64,000 nucleotides of DNA from Pseudomonas orientalis (GTDB lineage: Bacteria > Pseudomonadota > Gammaproteobacteria > Pseudomonadales > Pseudomonadaceae): NCBI RefSeq assembly GCF_022807995.1, contig NZ_CP094351.1:2263001-2327000 (forward strand), in the 5' to 3' direction. How positions within the stretch are numbered: position 1 is the first letter of the stretch; each line of letters starts with the position of its first letter. This document shows positions 44,103 through 53,800 of the stretch, one piece after another. Made by a program: the position numbers and the translations under genes. The notes below the pieces were generated by a model, which saw only the letters and a list, made by a program, of their open reading frames with translations, searched no databases and had not been told where the DNA came from.

Positions 44103-44457
44103 ACGCCTGATTGCAGTCGGTATCAACTGACTTGACCGTGGTCGGCGGCCGCTGGATGCCGCCGGATCACCCTCGCATGATGCCGCGTTCGGCGCTTTAC
44201 AGCACCTGTCACGGTGTATGCGCACCGGTTTTTTTAAGCTGCGGCGATTGGAGCTTCATGGGCTGCGGTGCGTATGTTGGTGATAGTATCAATCATGCGG
44301 GCGATCGGCGGCGTACGCCAGGCATGAATGGGCTTCTGTCGCGGTGGTTGATCATCGAGCGAGATGGCGCATCGTTCGCAGGACATGCAAACTTACCTGG
44401 CCTGGCTGTCTTGCATGCTTTTACCGCCTGATTCTTATCCCGGAAATTCGAGTCCCC
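44103..44457. other. intergenic region without a supported gene
   Basis: These 355 bases have a small inverted repeat (GGCGGC ... GCCGCC near 44142-44162) that could end the repeat-protein transcript, and a T-run at 44229-44236. A 106-codon open frame here has no recognisable features or good ribosome site and is not called. The region probably holds the promoter of the MATE gene. Confidence 0.5.
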
Positions 44458-45813
44458 ATGCAAGTTACTCAACAACGGCCGCTGTGGCAGATCTACCTGT
44501 TATTTCTGGCACCGATGGTGCTGTCCAATTTCCTGCAGAGCTTTTCCGGCACCCTCAACGGTATCTACGTCGGGCAGATGCTCGGCACCCACGCGCTGGC
44601 AGCGGTGTCGGGCATGTTTCCCATCGTGTTTTTTTTCATTGCTCTGGTGATTGGCCTGGGTGCTGGCGCCTCGGTGTTGATCGGCCAGGCCTGGGGCGCG
44701 CGGGAGACGGGGCTGGTCAAGGCGATCACTGGCGCCACGTTGACCCTTGGCGCACTGATTGGCTTGCTCGCAGCCTTACTGGGGGGGCTGTTTGCCCGCC
44801 CCGCGTTGCAGGCCTTGGGAACCCCTGTTGATGTGCTGGATGATGCGGTGGGCTACGCCCAGGTAATGATGCTGATCATGCCGCTGCTGCTGGTATTTAT
44901 TCTCTATACCCAGCTGCTGCGAGGCGTCAGCGACACGGTTTCGCCGTTGCTGGCGCTGATGGTGTCGACGCTGGTGGGCTTGGTGCTGACGCCGGCGCTG
45001 ATCCGCGGTTGGATCGGCCTGCCGCCCATGGGTATCCAGAGTGCGGCGTACGCGGGGCTGGCGGGTAATGCGTTGGCGATGCTGTTCCTGATTCTGCGCC
45101 TGCGCCACAAGAATCATGTGATGGCGCCGGATCGCGCCATGCTCGCCGCCTTGCGCCTGGACCGGGTGATACTCGGCAAGGTCCTGCGCATCGGCCTGCC
45201 CACCGGTCTGCAGATGGTGGTGTTGTCACTGTCGGAGCTGGTCATCCTGGCGCTGGTCAACGGCCATGGTTCCCAGGCAACGGCGGCGTACGGTGCGGTG
45301 ACGCAGATCGTCAATTACGTGCAGTTTCCGGCGCTGTCGATTGCCATCACCGCCTCGATCCTGGGGGCGCAGGCGATTGGCGCCGGGCGCCTGGAACGCA
45401 TCGGGCCGATCCTGCGCACCGGATTGCTGATCAACACCGGTCTCACCGGTGGCCTGATCGTGCTCGGCTACGGGTTGTCGCACTGGTTGCTGGGGCTGTT
45501 CATCACCGACGCCACCGCGCGCGTCAACGCCGAGCACCTGTTGCACATCATGCTGTGGAGCATCCTGGTGTTTGGCTTCCAGGCCGTGATTGGCGGGATC
45601 ATGCGCGCCAGCGGCGTGGTGTTGATGCCGGTCGCCATTTCGATTTTCTGTGTGCTGTGCGTGGAATTGCCGGTGGCGTACCTGTTCAATGCGCACTTTG
45701 GCCTGGAAGGGGTGTGGATGGCGTTTCCGGTGACTTACCTGGCGATGCTGGTGTTGCAGACGGCCTATTACCGGTTGGTGTGGCGGCATAAGCAGATCAA
45801 GCGGCTGGTGTGA
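44458..45813 (+). CDS. MATE-family multidrug/metabolite efflux transporter
   Basis: This 451-residue, 12-helix MATE antiporter has the typical opening (PLWQIYLLFLAPMVLSNFLQ), two homologous six-helix halves (GARETGLVKAITGA; GAGRLERIGPILRTG) and conserved polar residues within TM1 and TM7. It uses H+ or Na+ to extrude cationic compounds. An MFS gene follows after 40 bases. No link to the pyoverdine genes can be shown, although both transporters precede them. Confidence 0.9.
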   Translation: MQVTQQRPLWQIYLLFLAPMVLSNFLQSFSGTLNGIYVGQMLGTHALAAVSGMFPIVFFFIALVIGLGAGASVLIGQAWGARETGLVKAITGATLTLGALIGLLAALLGGLFARPALQALGTPVDVLDDAVGYAQVMMLIMPLLLVFILYTQLLRGVSDTVSPLLALMVSTLVGLVLTPALIRGWIGLPPMGIQSAAYAGLAGNALAMLFLILRLRHKNHVMAPDRAMLAALRLDRVILGKVLRIGLPTGLQMVVLSLSELVILALVNGHGSQATAAYGAVTQIVNYVQFPALSIAITASILGAQAIGAGRLERIGPILRTGLLINTGLTGGLIVLGYGLSHWLLGLFITDATARVNAEHLLHIMLWSILVFGFQAVIGGIMRASGVVLMPVAISIFCVLCVELPVAYLFNAHFGLEGVWMAFPVTYLAMLVLQTAYYRLVWRHKQIKRLV

Positions 45814-45853
45814 TACAAGGTTGCCCCACCTAAGGACAGAAGGCGCTTGATCA

Positions 45854-47047
45854 ATGGCAAATCCCTACGCCGCGTTGTTCCAGGTTCCCGGCGCTCGCGC
45901 TTTTGTCCTGGCGGGCATGCTGGCACGCATGCCGATCTCCATGACGGGTATCGGCCTGATCATCATGCTCTCGCAGGTGCATGGCGGCTACGGCTTGGCG
46001 GGTTCGGTGGCGGCGGTATTCGCGTTGGCCACGGCGTTTTGCGCACCGCAGGTGTCGCGTCTGGTGGACCGCTATGGCCAGGGCAGGGTGCTGCCCATCG
46101 CCGCCCTGATCGGTGGCGGCGCGTTATTGATGGTGCTGCTGTGCACGCGTTTGCAGGCGCCGAACTGGACGTTGTTCCTGTTCGCCGCCCTGGCTGGCTG
46201 CATGCCCAACATGTCCGCCATGGTGCGGGCGCGCTGGACCGAGTTGTACCGCGGCCAGCCCAGGCTGCAAACCGCGTTCGCGCTGGAGTCGGTGCTCGAT
46301 GAGGTGTGCTTCATCATCGGCCCGCCCATTTCGGTCGGTCTGAGCGTGGTGCTGTTTGCCGAGGCCGGGCCTTTGGTGGCTGCACTGTTGCTGGCGGTGG
46401 GCGTGACTACTTTTGTGCTGCAACGCGAGACCGAACCGCCGGTGCATCCACACCACGACCACCATGGGCTCTGGCTGATCGCCTCGCCGTCGGTGCTGAT
46501 CCTGATGACCCTGTTGCTGGCCATGGGTGTCATCGTCGGGGTGGTGGATGTGGTCAGCGTCGCCTTTGCCCAGCATCAGGGCCAACCGGCAGCGGCGAGT
46601 ATCGTGCTGTCGGTGTACGCCATCGGTTCCTGCCTGGCCGGCCTGGCTTTCGGCACGCTCAAGCTCAAGGCTTCGTTGCCCCGACAGTTTCTGTTCTGCG
46701 GCGTGGCCACGGCATTGACCACGTTGCCGTTGCTGTGGGTGACCGATATTCCGGGCCTGGCCGTGGCGATCTTTATCTCCGGCCTGTTCTTCGCCCCAAC
46801 CCTGATCGTGTCCATGGCGCTGGTGGAGCAGGTGGTCCCGCCGAGCCGCCTCACCGAAGGCATGACCTGGCTGATCACCGGTCTGAGCATCGGTGTGGCC
46901 ATCGGCGCCGCAAGCTCTGGCTGGATGATCGACCACTCCGGCGCCGCCAGCGGGTTCTGGGTGGCGCTGGCGGCGGGGTTGGTGGTGTTGGGTTCGGCCG
47001 TGCTGGGGTATCGGCGGTTGGGCAGTCAGCCAATCGCAGGGCAATGA
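45854..47047 (+). CDS. MFS transporter (12-TM, efflux-type)
   Basis: This 397-residue major facilitator protein has short loops, the motif VDRYGQGRVLP between TM2 and TM3, and a His-rich central loop (PPVHPHHDHHGLW, residues 197-209), which may bind metal or simply be a linker. A Pro-Pro loop and ESVLDEVCFIIGPP fit the sugar-efflux/multidrug subgroup. Its 3' end overlaps the convergent hicB gene by 22 bases. The substrate is unknown. Confidence 0.85.
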   Translation: MANPYAALFQVPGARAFVLAGMLARMPISMTGIGLIIMLSQVHGGYGLAGSVAAVFALATAFCAPQVSRLVDRYGQGRVLPIAALIGGGALLMVLLCTRLQAPNWTLFLFAALAGCMPNMSAMVRARWTELYRGQPRLQTAFALESVLDEVCFIIGPPISVGLSVVLFAEAGPLVAALLLAVGVTTFVLQRETEPPVHPHHDHHGLWLIASPSVLILMTLLLAMGVIVGVVDVVSVAFAQHQGQPAAASIVLSVYAIGSCLAGLAFGTLKLKASLPRQFLFCGVATALTTLPLLWVTDIPGLAVAIFISGLFFAPTLIVSMALVEQVVPPSRLTEGMTWLITGLSIGVAIGAASSGWMIDHSGAASGFWVALAAGLVVLGSAVLGYRRLGSQPIAGQ

Positions 47048-47379
47048 TGTTGTAAAAACTCATTCAGCGCCTGGCGGGTCAGGTCGTTCAACGTCACCTT
47101 CTTACGGGTCGCCGCCAGCGCTGCCGCCAAATGCAGATCATGGCCCACGCGTACGTTGAAGGAGCCCTTGCAAGGCTTTTCCGGCGTTTGCCCGAGGGCT
47201 TGGCAGGTTGCCAGGTAATCGTCCACCGCCTCCTTGAAAGCCGCGTCCAACTCGGCGACGGTTTTGCCTTCGTAGCTCACCAACGCCTTGATGAACAGGA
47301 TTTTGCCGAACAGGCAGTTGTCTTCGAGGCTGGCTTCGATGGAGCCGATGTAGCCTTTGTGTTTGAGCTGGTTGTTCAC
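47026..47379 (-). CDS. hicB: HicB-family antitoxin
   Basis: This 117-residue protein has an N-terminal partial RNase H-like HicB fold (YIGSIEASLEDNCLFGKILF, TVAELDAAFKEAVDDYLATC) and a C-terminal ribbon-helix-helix-like DNA-binding part (SFNVRVGHDLHLAAALAATR, LNDLTRQALNEFL). It should neutralise the adjacent HicA-type toxin and repress the operon. It overlaps the toxin gene by four bases and the MFS gene by 22. Confidence 0.87.
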   Translation of the reverse strand: MNNQLKHKGYIGSIEASLEDNCLFGKILFIKALVSYEGKTVAELDAAFKEAVDDYLATCQALGQTPEKPCKGSFNVRVGHDLHLAAALAATRKKVTLNDLTRQALNEFLQHHCPAIG

Positions 47380-47627
47380 TGAATCAGTTCTCCTGATTTC
47401 AATTGTTCGATGATTTGGCGCCGAATGTAGTGTTTCAGTTCGTTGCCGGGGTGAGGCTTGTGCAGGGTAATCAGTGCACTGGGGTCGCCGATATCGAATT
47501 TGACCCGGCTTCCAGCCCCTTCAATCTGTGTGTAGCCCAGTCGGCGCAACAACGTTACGAGCTCGGACCAGGTGAATGCCATGTGCTCATTGAGCAGTTT
47601 GGCGAGCAGCTTTTCATTTTTGGACAC
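47376..47627 (-). CDS. hicA: HicA-family mRNA interferase toxin
   Basis: This 83-residue protein has the dsRBD-like HicA fold: TWSELVTLLRRLGYTQIEGA, then GSRVKFDIG, then LHKPHPGNELKHYIRRQIIE. In E. coli HicA the catalytic His follows the GS(N) of this strand; here Arg stands in that place (GSR), as in a longer HicA subgroup. A His-rich HKPHPGNELKHY segment follows. Translation occurs before the antitoxin, the usual HicAB order. Confidence 0.85.
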   Translation of the reverse strand: MSKNEKLLAKLLNEHMAFTWSELVTLLRRLGYTQIEGAGSRVKFDIGDPSALITLHKPHPGNELKHYIRRQIIEQLKSGELIQ

Positions 47628-47643
47628 GGCGTTCCCTGCGTGT

Positions 47644-47657
47644 AACTAAATGTAGTT
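47644..47657. promoter_or_regulatory. small palindrome upstream of hicAB
   Basis: AACTA-aatg-TAGTT lies 17 bases upstream of the hicA start. The position suits an operator for HicB autoregulation. The 5-bp arms make this tentative. Confidence 0.35.
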
Positions 47658-47758
47658 GCAAAAAGTGGTGTACGTCAATGCTAGCTCGGCCTGGTGTGGC
47701 TTTCCCGAGATTGATGTAACCCTTGATGACATCTCGCCTGCAGCCCCCCATTCCGCGC

Positions 47759-47781
47759 TAATTTTTCCCTCTCCGGTTCGT
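47759..47781 (+). promoter_or_regulatory. possible PvdS-dependent promoter (IS box) of pvdI
   Basis: TAAT-N16-CGT occurs 56-78 bases before the pvdI start. The iron-starvation consensus is TAAAT-N16/17-CGT, so one A of the -35 element is missing, but the spacing and the CGTTT context fit. Pyoverdine synthetase genes are normally transcribed by PvdS sigma factor under low iron. Confidence 0.45.
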
Positions 47782-47836
47782 TTTATAGGGACGACGTGCC
47801 TTTGTGCTTCCTGCCTATTGCTCCGGACTCCAACAA

Positions 47837-50800
47837 ATGAATGCTGAAGACTCCTTGAAACTTGCTCGCCGGTTTATCGGGTTGCCCCTGGAAAAACGCC
47901 AAGTGTTCCTGCAGGCCCTGCAGAAAGAAGGCGTGGATTTTTCAAGGTTTCCGATTCCGGCAGGAGTGGAGGCCGAGGATCGCCAGGCGCTGTCCTACGC
48001 GCAGCAACGCATGTGGTTTCTGTGGCAATTGGATCCGGCCAGTGGCGCCTATAACCTGCCCGGCGCTGTACGCTTGAAGGGTGCGCTGAGCCTGGACGCC
48101 CTGGACCAGGCGTTCGCCAGCCTGGTGGCGCGCCACGAAACCTTGCGCACGGTGTTTCAGCGGCAAGCGGATGAGCGTCTGGTTCAGGTTCCAATTGAAC
48201 CGTCAGGGTTTATCGAGCGCCTGGACCTCAGTACCTTGGCATCCGCTGACCGTGAGCAGGCAGTCGACGCGGCGGCAACGCGTCAGTCGCTGTTGCCGTT
48301 CGACCTGGAGCACGGTCCGCTGCTGCGCGTGCAACTGCTCAAGCTCGATGCACACGAGCACGTGTTGCTGCTGACCTTGCACCACATCGTCTCCGACGGT
48401 TGGTCGATGAATGTGTTGATTGACGAATTCATCCGTTTCTATGACGCCCATGAGCGCAACGCGGCGCCGCAACTGCCTGCGCTGCCGATCCAGTACAGCG
48501 ACTATGCCCTCTGGCAGCGCCGCTGGCTGGAAGCCGGCGAGCAGGCGCGCCAGCTGGAGTACTGGCAGGCGCGCCTGGGCGATGAGCATCCGGTGCTGGA
48601 GCTGCCGACCGACCGCCCACGCCCGGCCATGCCCAGCTACCAGGGCACACGCCACACCTTCGAGGTCGACCCGGCGCTGGCCACGCAACTGCGCACGTGC
48701 GCGCAAAAGCATAATGTCACCTTGTTCATGCTGCTGCTCGGCGCGTTCAATGTGCTGTTGCACCGTTACACCGGGCAGGGCGATATCCGTGTCGGTGTGC
48801 CTATCGCCAACCGCAACCGCACTGAAGTCGAAGGGCTGATCGGTTTCTTCGTCAACACCCAGGTGCTGCGCACCGAACTGACCGGACAAACCCGCGTCGC
48901 CGAATTGCTGCAAGGCATCAAGGAACATGCCCTGGGTGCCCAGGCTCATCAGGAATTGCCTTTCGAGCGCCTGGTCGAGGCCTTGAAAGTCGAGCGTAGC
49001 CTGAGCCATACGCCGCTGTTCCAGGTGATGTACAACCATCAACCGGTGGTGGCGGATATCGCCTCCGTCAGCACCGCCTCCGGTCTGGAATTGGCGCTGG
49101 TGGAATGGCAAGGCCGTACCACGCAGTTCGACCTTACCCTCGACACCTATGAAAAGTCAGGCACCTTGCATGCCGCGTTGACGTACGCCAACGACCTGTT
49201 CGATGCGCCTTCCATCCAGCGCATGGCCCGACACTGGATCAGCCTGTTGCACGCAATGGTGGCGGACGGTGAACAGCGCATCGGCGAGTTGCCGATGCTG
49301 GACGCTGACGAGCAGCAGGAGCTGGTCAAGGCCTGGAACCAGACGGCCACGGCGTACCCGACCGAGCGCGCGATCCATCATCTGATTGAAGATCAGGCCC
49401 AACGCACGCCGGATGCGCCGGCGCTGGTATTCGGTGAGGTCAGCCTGACCTATGCCCGGCTTGACGCGCGCGCCAACCAATTAGCCTATGTATTACGCGA
49501 GCGAGGCGTCGCCCCGGACGTATTGGTGGGGATCTGTGCCGAGCGTTCCATCGACATGGTCGTGGGCCTGTTGGCCATTCTCAAGGCCGGCGGTGCCTAC
49601 GTCCCGCTGGACCCGGAATACCCTGGGGAGCGCCTGGCCTACATGATCGAAGACAGCGGCATCGAGCTGCTGCTCAGCCAGCAAAACCTGTTGGCGCGAC
49701 TGCCGACCGCAGGCATCCAGGTGATTGCCCTGGATCAGCCGGCCAACTGGCTCGACGCCTACAGCACCGAGTCCCCGAACGTCACCCTCCACGGGCTGAA
49801 CCTGGCCTATGTGATCTACACCTCCGGCTCCACCGGCAAGCCCAAGGGCGCCGGTAACAGCCATCGCGCGCTGGTCAACCGTCTGTGCTGGATGCAGCAG
49901 GCCTACGCACTCGATGCCAGCGATGCAGTGCTGCAGAAAACGCCGTTCAGCTTCGACGTTTCGGTGTGGGAGTTTTTCTGGCCGCTGATGACCGGCGCGC
50001 GCCTGGTGGTCGCCGCCCCGGGCGAGCACCGTGAGCCGGCACGCCTGATCGAGACGATCAACCGGCACGCCATTACCACCGTGCATTTCGTGCCGTCCAT
50101 GTTGCAGGCGTTCATCCATGAGCCGGGCGTGGACGCCTGCGCCAGCCTCAAGCGGATTGTCTGCAGCGGCGAAGCCTTGCCGTTGGATGCGCAGCTTCAG
50201 GTGTTCGCCAAGCTGGCGAATGCGGCCTTGTACAACCTCTACGGCCCGACCGAAGCCGCCATCGACGTCACCCATTGGACCTGCATCGACGAAGGCGCCG
50301 ACAGCGTGCCCATCGGCCGGCCGATCGCCAACCTCGGCACCTACGTGCTCGATGCCCAACTCAACCCGGTACCGGCGGGTGTTGCGGGTGAGCTGTACCT
50401 GGGCGGCACTGGTCTGGCGCGCAGCTACCATCGTCGTCCGGCGCTGACCGCCGAGCGCTTTGTGCCGAACCCGTTCGTGGCCGGCGAGCGCCTGTACCGA
50501 ACCGGCGATCGTGTGCGTCAGCGCGCCGATGGGGTGATCGAATACCTCGGTCGCCTCGACCACCAGGTCAAGCTGCGTGGCTTGCGCATCGAACTGGGCG
50601 AGATCGAAACGCGCCTGATGCAGCACCCGCAGGTGCGCGAAGCGGTGGTCGTGGTGCACGGCGGCAAGCAACTGGTGGCTTATCTGGTCCTTGAACGCGA
50701 CGCCCCCGGCGACCTCAAGGCATGGCTGCTCGGCAGCCTGCCGGAATACATGGTCCCGACCCATTTCATCACCCTGGCCAAGCTGCCGGTGACCGCCAAC

Positions 50801-53800
50801 GGCAAGCTCGATCGCAAGGCGCTGCCAGTGCCGGACGCTGCGCCGCAGCAGGCTTTTGCCGCTCCGCAAAACGCCCTGCAACACGCCTTGGCCGCGATCT
50901 GGAGCGACGTGTTAGGCATCGAGGCTGTGGGCCTGGACGATAACTTTTTCGAGCTGGGCGGCGATTCGATCATCTCCATCCAGGTGGTCAGCCGGGCCCG
51001 TCAGGCCGGCATTCGCCTGAGTCCGCGCGACCTGTTCCAGTACCAGAGCCTGCGCAGCCTGGCGCTGGTGGCGAGCGTCGACGAGCTGAATGCTATTGAT
51101 CAAGGCCCGGTCAGTGGCGAGGTCATTCTCACGCCGGTGCAGCAGGACTTTTTCGCCCAGGCGATCCCGGCGCGTCACCATTGGAACCAGTCATTGCTGC
51201 TGACGCCGCGTGAAACGCTGGAGTTCGCTCGGCTCGACGCGGCCGTGATGCAATTGGTCCAGCATCACGATGCCCTGCGCCTGCGCTTCGTGGCGCAGGC
51301 CGAGGGTTGGCAACAGCATCACGCCGCGCAGGTCGGCGCATCGGTGTTGTGGCAGGCCCGTGCCGGCAGCGACGCCGAATTGGCCGCGCTGTGCGATGAG
51401 GCCCAGCGCAGCCTGGACCTGGAGCAGGGCCCGCTGCTGCGCGCCGCCCTGGTCGACATGGCCGACGGTACCCAGCGCTTGCTGTTGGTGGTGCACCATC
51501 TGGTGGTGGACGGCATGTCCTGGCGCATCCTGCTGGAAGACCTGCAACAGGCTTATCGCGAACAGACATTGCCGGCGAAGACCAGCGCCTACCAGCACTG
51601 GGCGCAGCGCCTGCAAGACCGCGCGCAGGCCCTCGATCACCAACTGCCGTACTGGCAGGCGCAATCCATCGATGCCGAGTTGCCGTGTGATCACCCCGAG
51701 GGAGGCCTGCAAAATCGCGTGGGCGCCAAGCTTGAAACGCGCCTGGATGCCGAGTACACACGCCGATTGCTGCAAGAGGCGCCGGCAGCCTATCGCACCC
51801 AGGTCAATGACCTGTTGCTGACCGCCCTGGCGCGGGTGGTCAGCCGTTGGAGCGCTCAACCTGCCGCGCTGATCCAACTGGAGGGTCATGGCCGCGAAGA
51901 CCTGTTCGATGGCATCGACCTGACCCGCACCGTCGGCTGGTTTACCAGCCTGTTCCCGTTGCGCCTGCAGGCCGATGGCGAGCTGTCCGGTGCGATCAAG
52001 GCGGTCAAGGAGCAACTGCGCGCCGTTCCCGACAAGGGCCTGGGTTATGGCCTGCTGCGCTACCTTGGCACGCCGCAAGCCCGCGAGTCCCTGGCCGGGC
52101 TGGCCGCGCCACGCATCACCTTCAACTATCTGGGGCAGTTTGACCGTCAGTTCGATGAATCGGCGCTGTTCGTACCGGCCGGCGAGGGCAGTGGCCAGGC
52201 TCAGGACCCCGAGGCGCCGCTGGCCAACTGGCTGACGGTGGAAGGGCAGGTGTATGGCGGTGAGCTGGCATTGCAGTGGGGCTTCAGTCGCGAAATGTTC
52301 GACACCTCGACCATCCAGCGCTTGGCGGATGAATACGCCGCTGAACTCAAGGCCCTGATCGAGCATTGCTGTGCCACACCGGCCGGGCAGGTCACGCCCT
52401 CGGATTTCCCTCTGGCACGCGTCACCCAGGCGCAGCTTGATGCATTGCCGGTGGCCGGGCCGGCCATCGCGGACTTTTATCCGCTGTCGCCGATGCAGCA
52501 GGGCATGCTGTTCCACACGTTGTTGGAGCCCGAGGCCCAGGCCTATATCAACCAGTTGCGCCTGGACATCGACGGCCTCGATCTGCTCGCGTTCGGGCGC
52601 GCCTGGCAGGCCGCGCTGGACCGTCACGACATCCTGCGCAGCAGCTTCCATTGGCAGGGCCTGAACAGCGCGCATCAAGTGATTCAGCGCCAGGTCGACC
52701 TGCAGCTGCAAGTAGTTGAAGACCCGAGTGCCGATCTCGATGCCCTGGCCGATGCCGAGCGTGAATGCGGTTTCGAACTCAGCAGCGCACCGCTGTTTCG
52801 CCTGATGCTGGTGCGTGGCGCAGGGGCCACCTGGCACCTGGTTTTCACCAGCCACCACATCCTCATGGATGGCTGGAGCAATGCTCAATTGCTCGGCGAA
52901 GTGCTTGCCCATTATGCCGGCCAAGCCGTGCCCGCACCGCTCGGGCAATTTCGTGATTACCTGGGCTGGCTGCAACAGCAAGGCAACGGCGAAGCCTTCT
53001 GGAAAGCCGAGCTGGCGCCGTTGCAGGCGCCGACCCTGCTGGCTCAAGCGCTGCGCGCGCCGGTTGACGGTGCGGGGACTGCAGAGCATCAGCTCGTGTT
53101 GGGCAATGACTTCACCCACACCCTCGGCGAGTTCGCCCGCCAGCATAAAGTGACCCTCAACACCCTGTTTCAGGGCGCCTGGAGCCTGCTGCTGCAACGC
53201 TACACCGGGCAGGCTTGCGTGGCCTTCGGCGCCACCGTGGCCGGGCGTTCGGCGCCACTGCCGGGCATCGAGCAGCAGTTGGGCCTGTTCATCAATACCT
53301 TGCCGATCATCAGCGCCGCTTCGCCGGCGCAATCCGCCGTCAGCTGGCTCAGCCAGTTGCAGGCGCTGAACCTCAGCCTGCGCGATCACGAGCATGTGCC
53401 GCTCTACGACATCCAGAGCTGGGCCGGCCAGCAAGGCGCCGCGCTGTTCGATACGCTGCTGGTGTTTGAAAATTTCCCGGTGGCCGAAGCCCTGAAACAA
53501 GGCGCGCCGGCCAGCCTGACCTTCGGGCCGATGCATAACCATGAGCGCACCCATTACCCATTGACCCTTGGCATCGAACTGGGCACCGGCCTGCGCCTGG
53601 AGTTCAGCTACGACCGCGCGCAATTCAGCCAGACTCAGGTCACGCGGCTGGGCGACAACCTGCACCATCTGCTGACGCAACTGCTGGCAGACGCGCACAT
53701 CCCCCTGGGCAATCTGCGCCTGCTCGACGCCATCGCGCAGCGCGACATGCTTGCCCTCAGCCAGTTGCCCGCCATCGCCCGACGTAATGAAAACGCCCAT

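Noticed and set aside
44111..44431. A 106-codon frame between the repeat protein and the MATE gene
   Set aside because: No family, no good ribosome site, and the codon use looks random.
47647..47675. TAAAT followed by CGT upstream of pvdI as an iron-starvation box
   Set aside because: The spacer is 21 bases instead of 16-17, and the motif lies in the probable hicA promoter palindrome.
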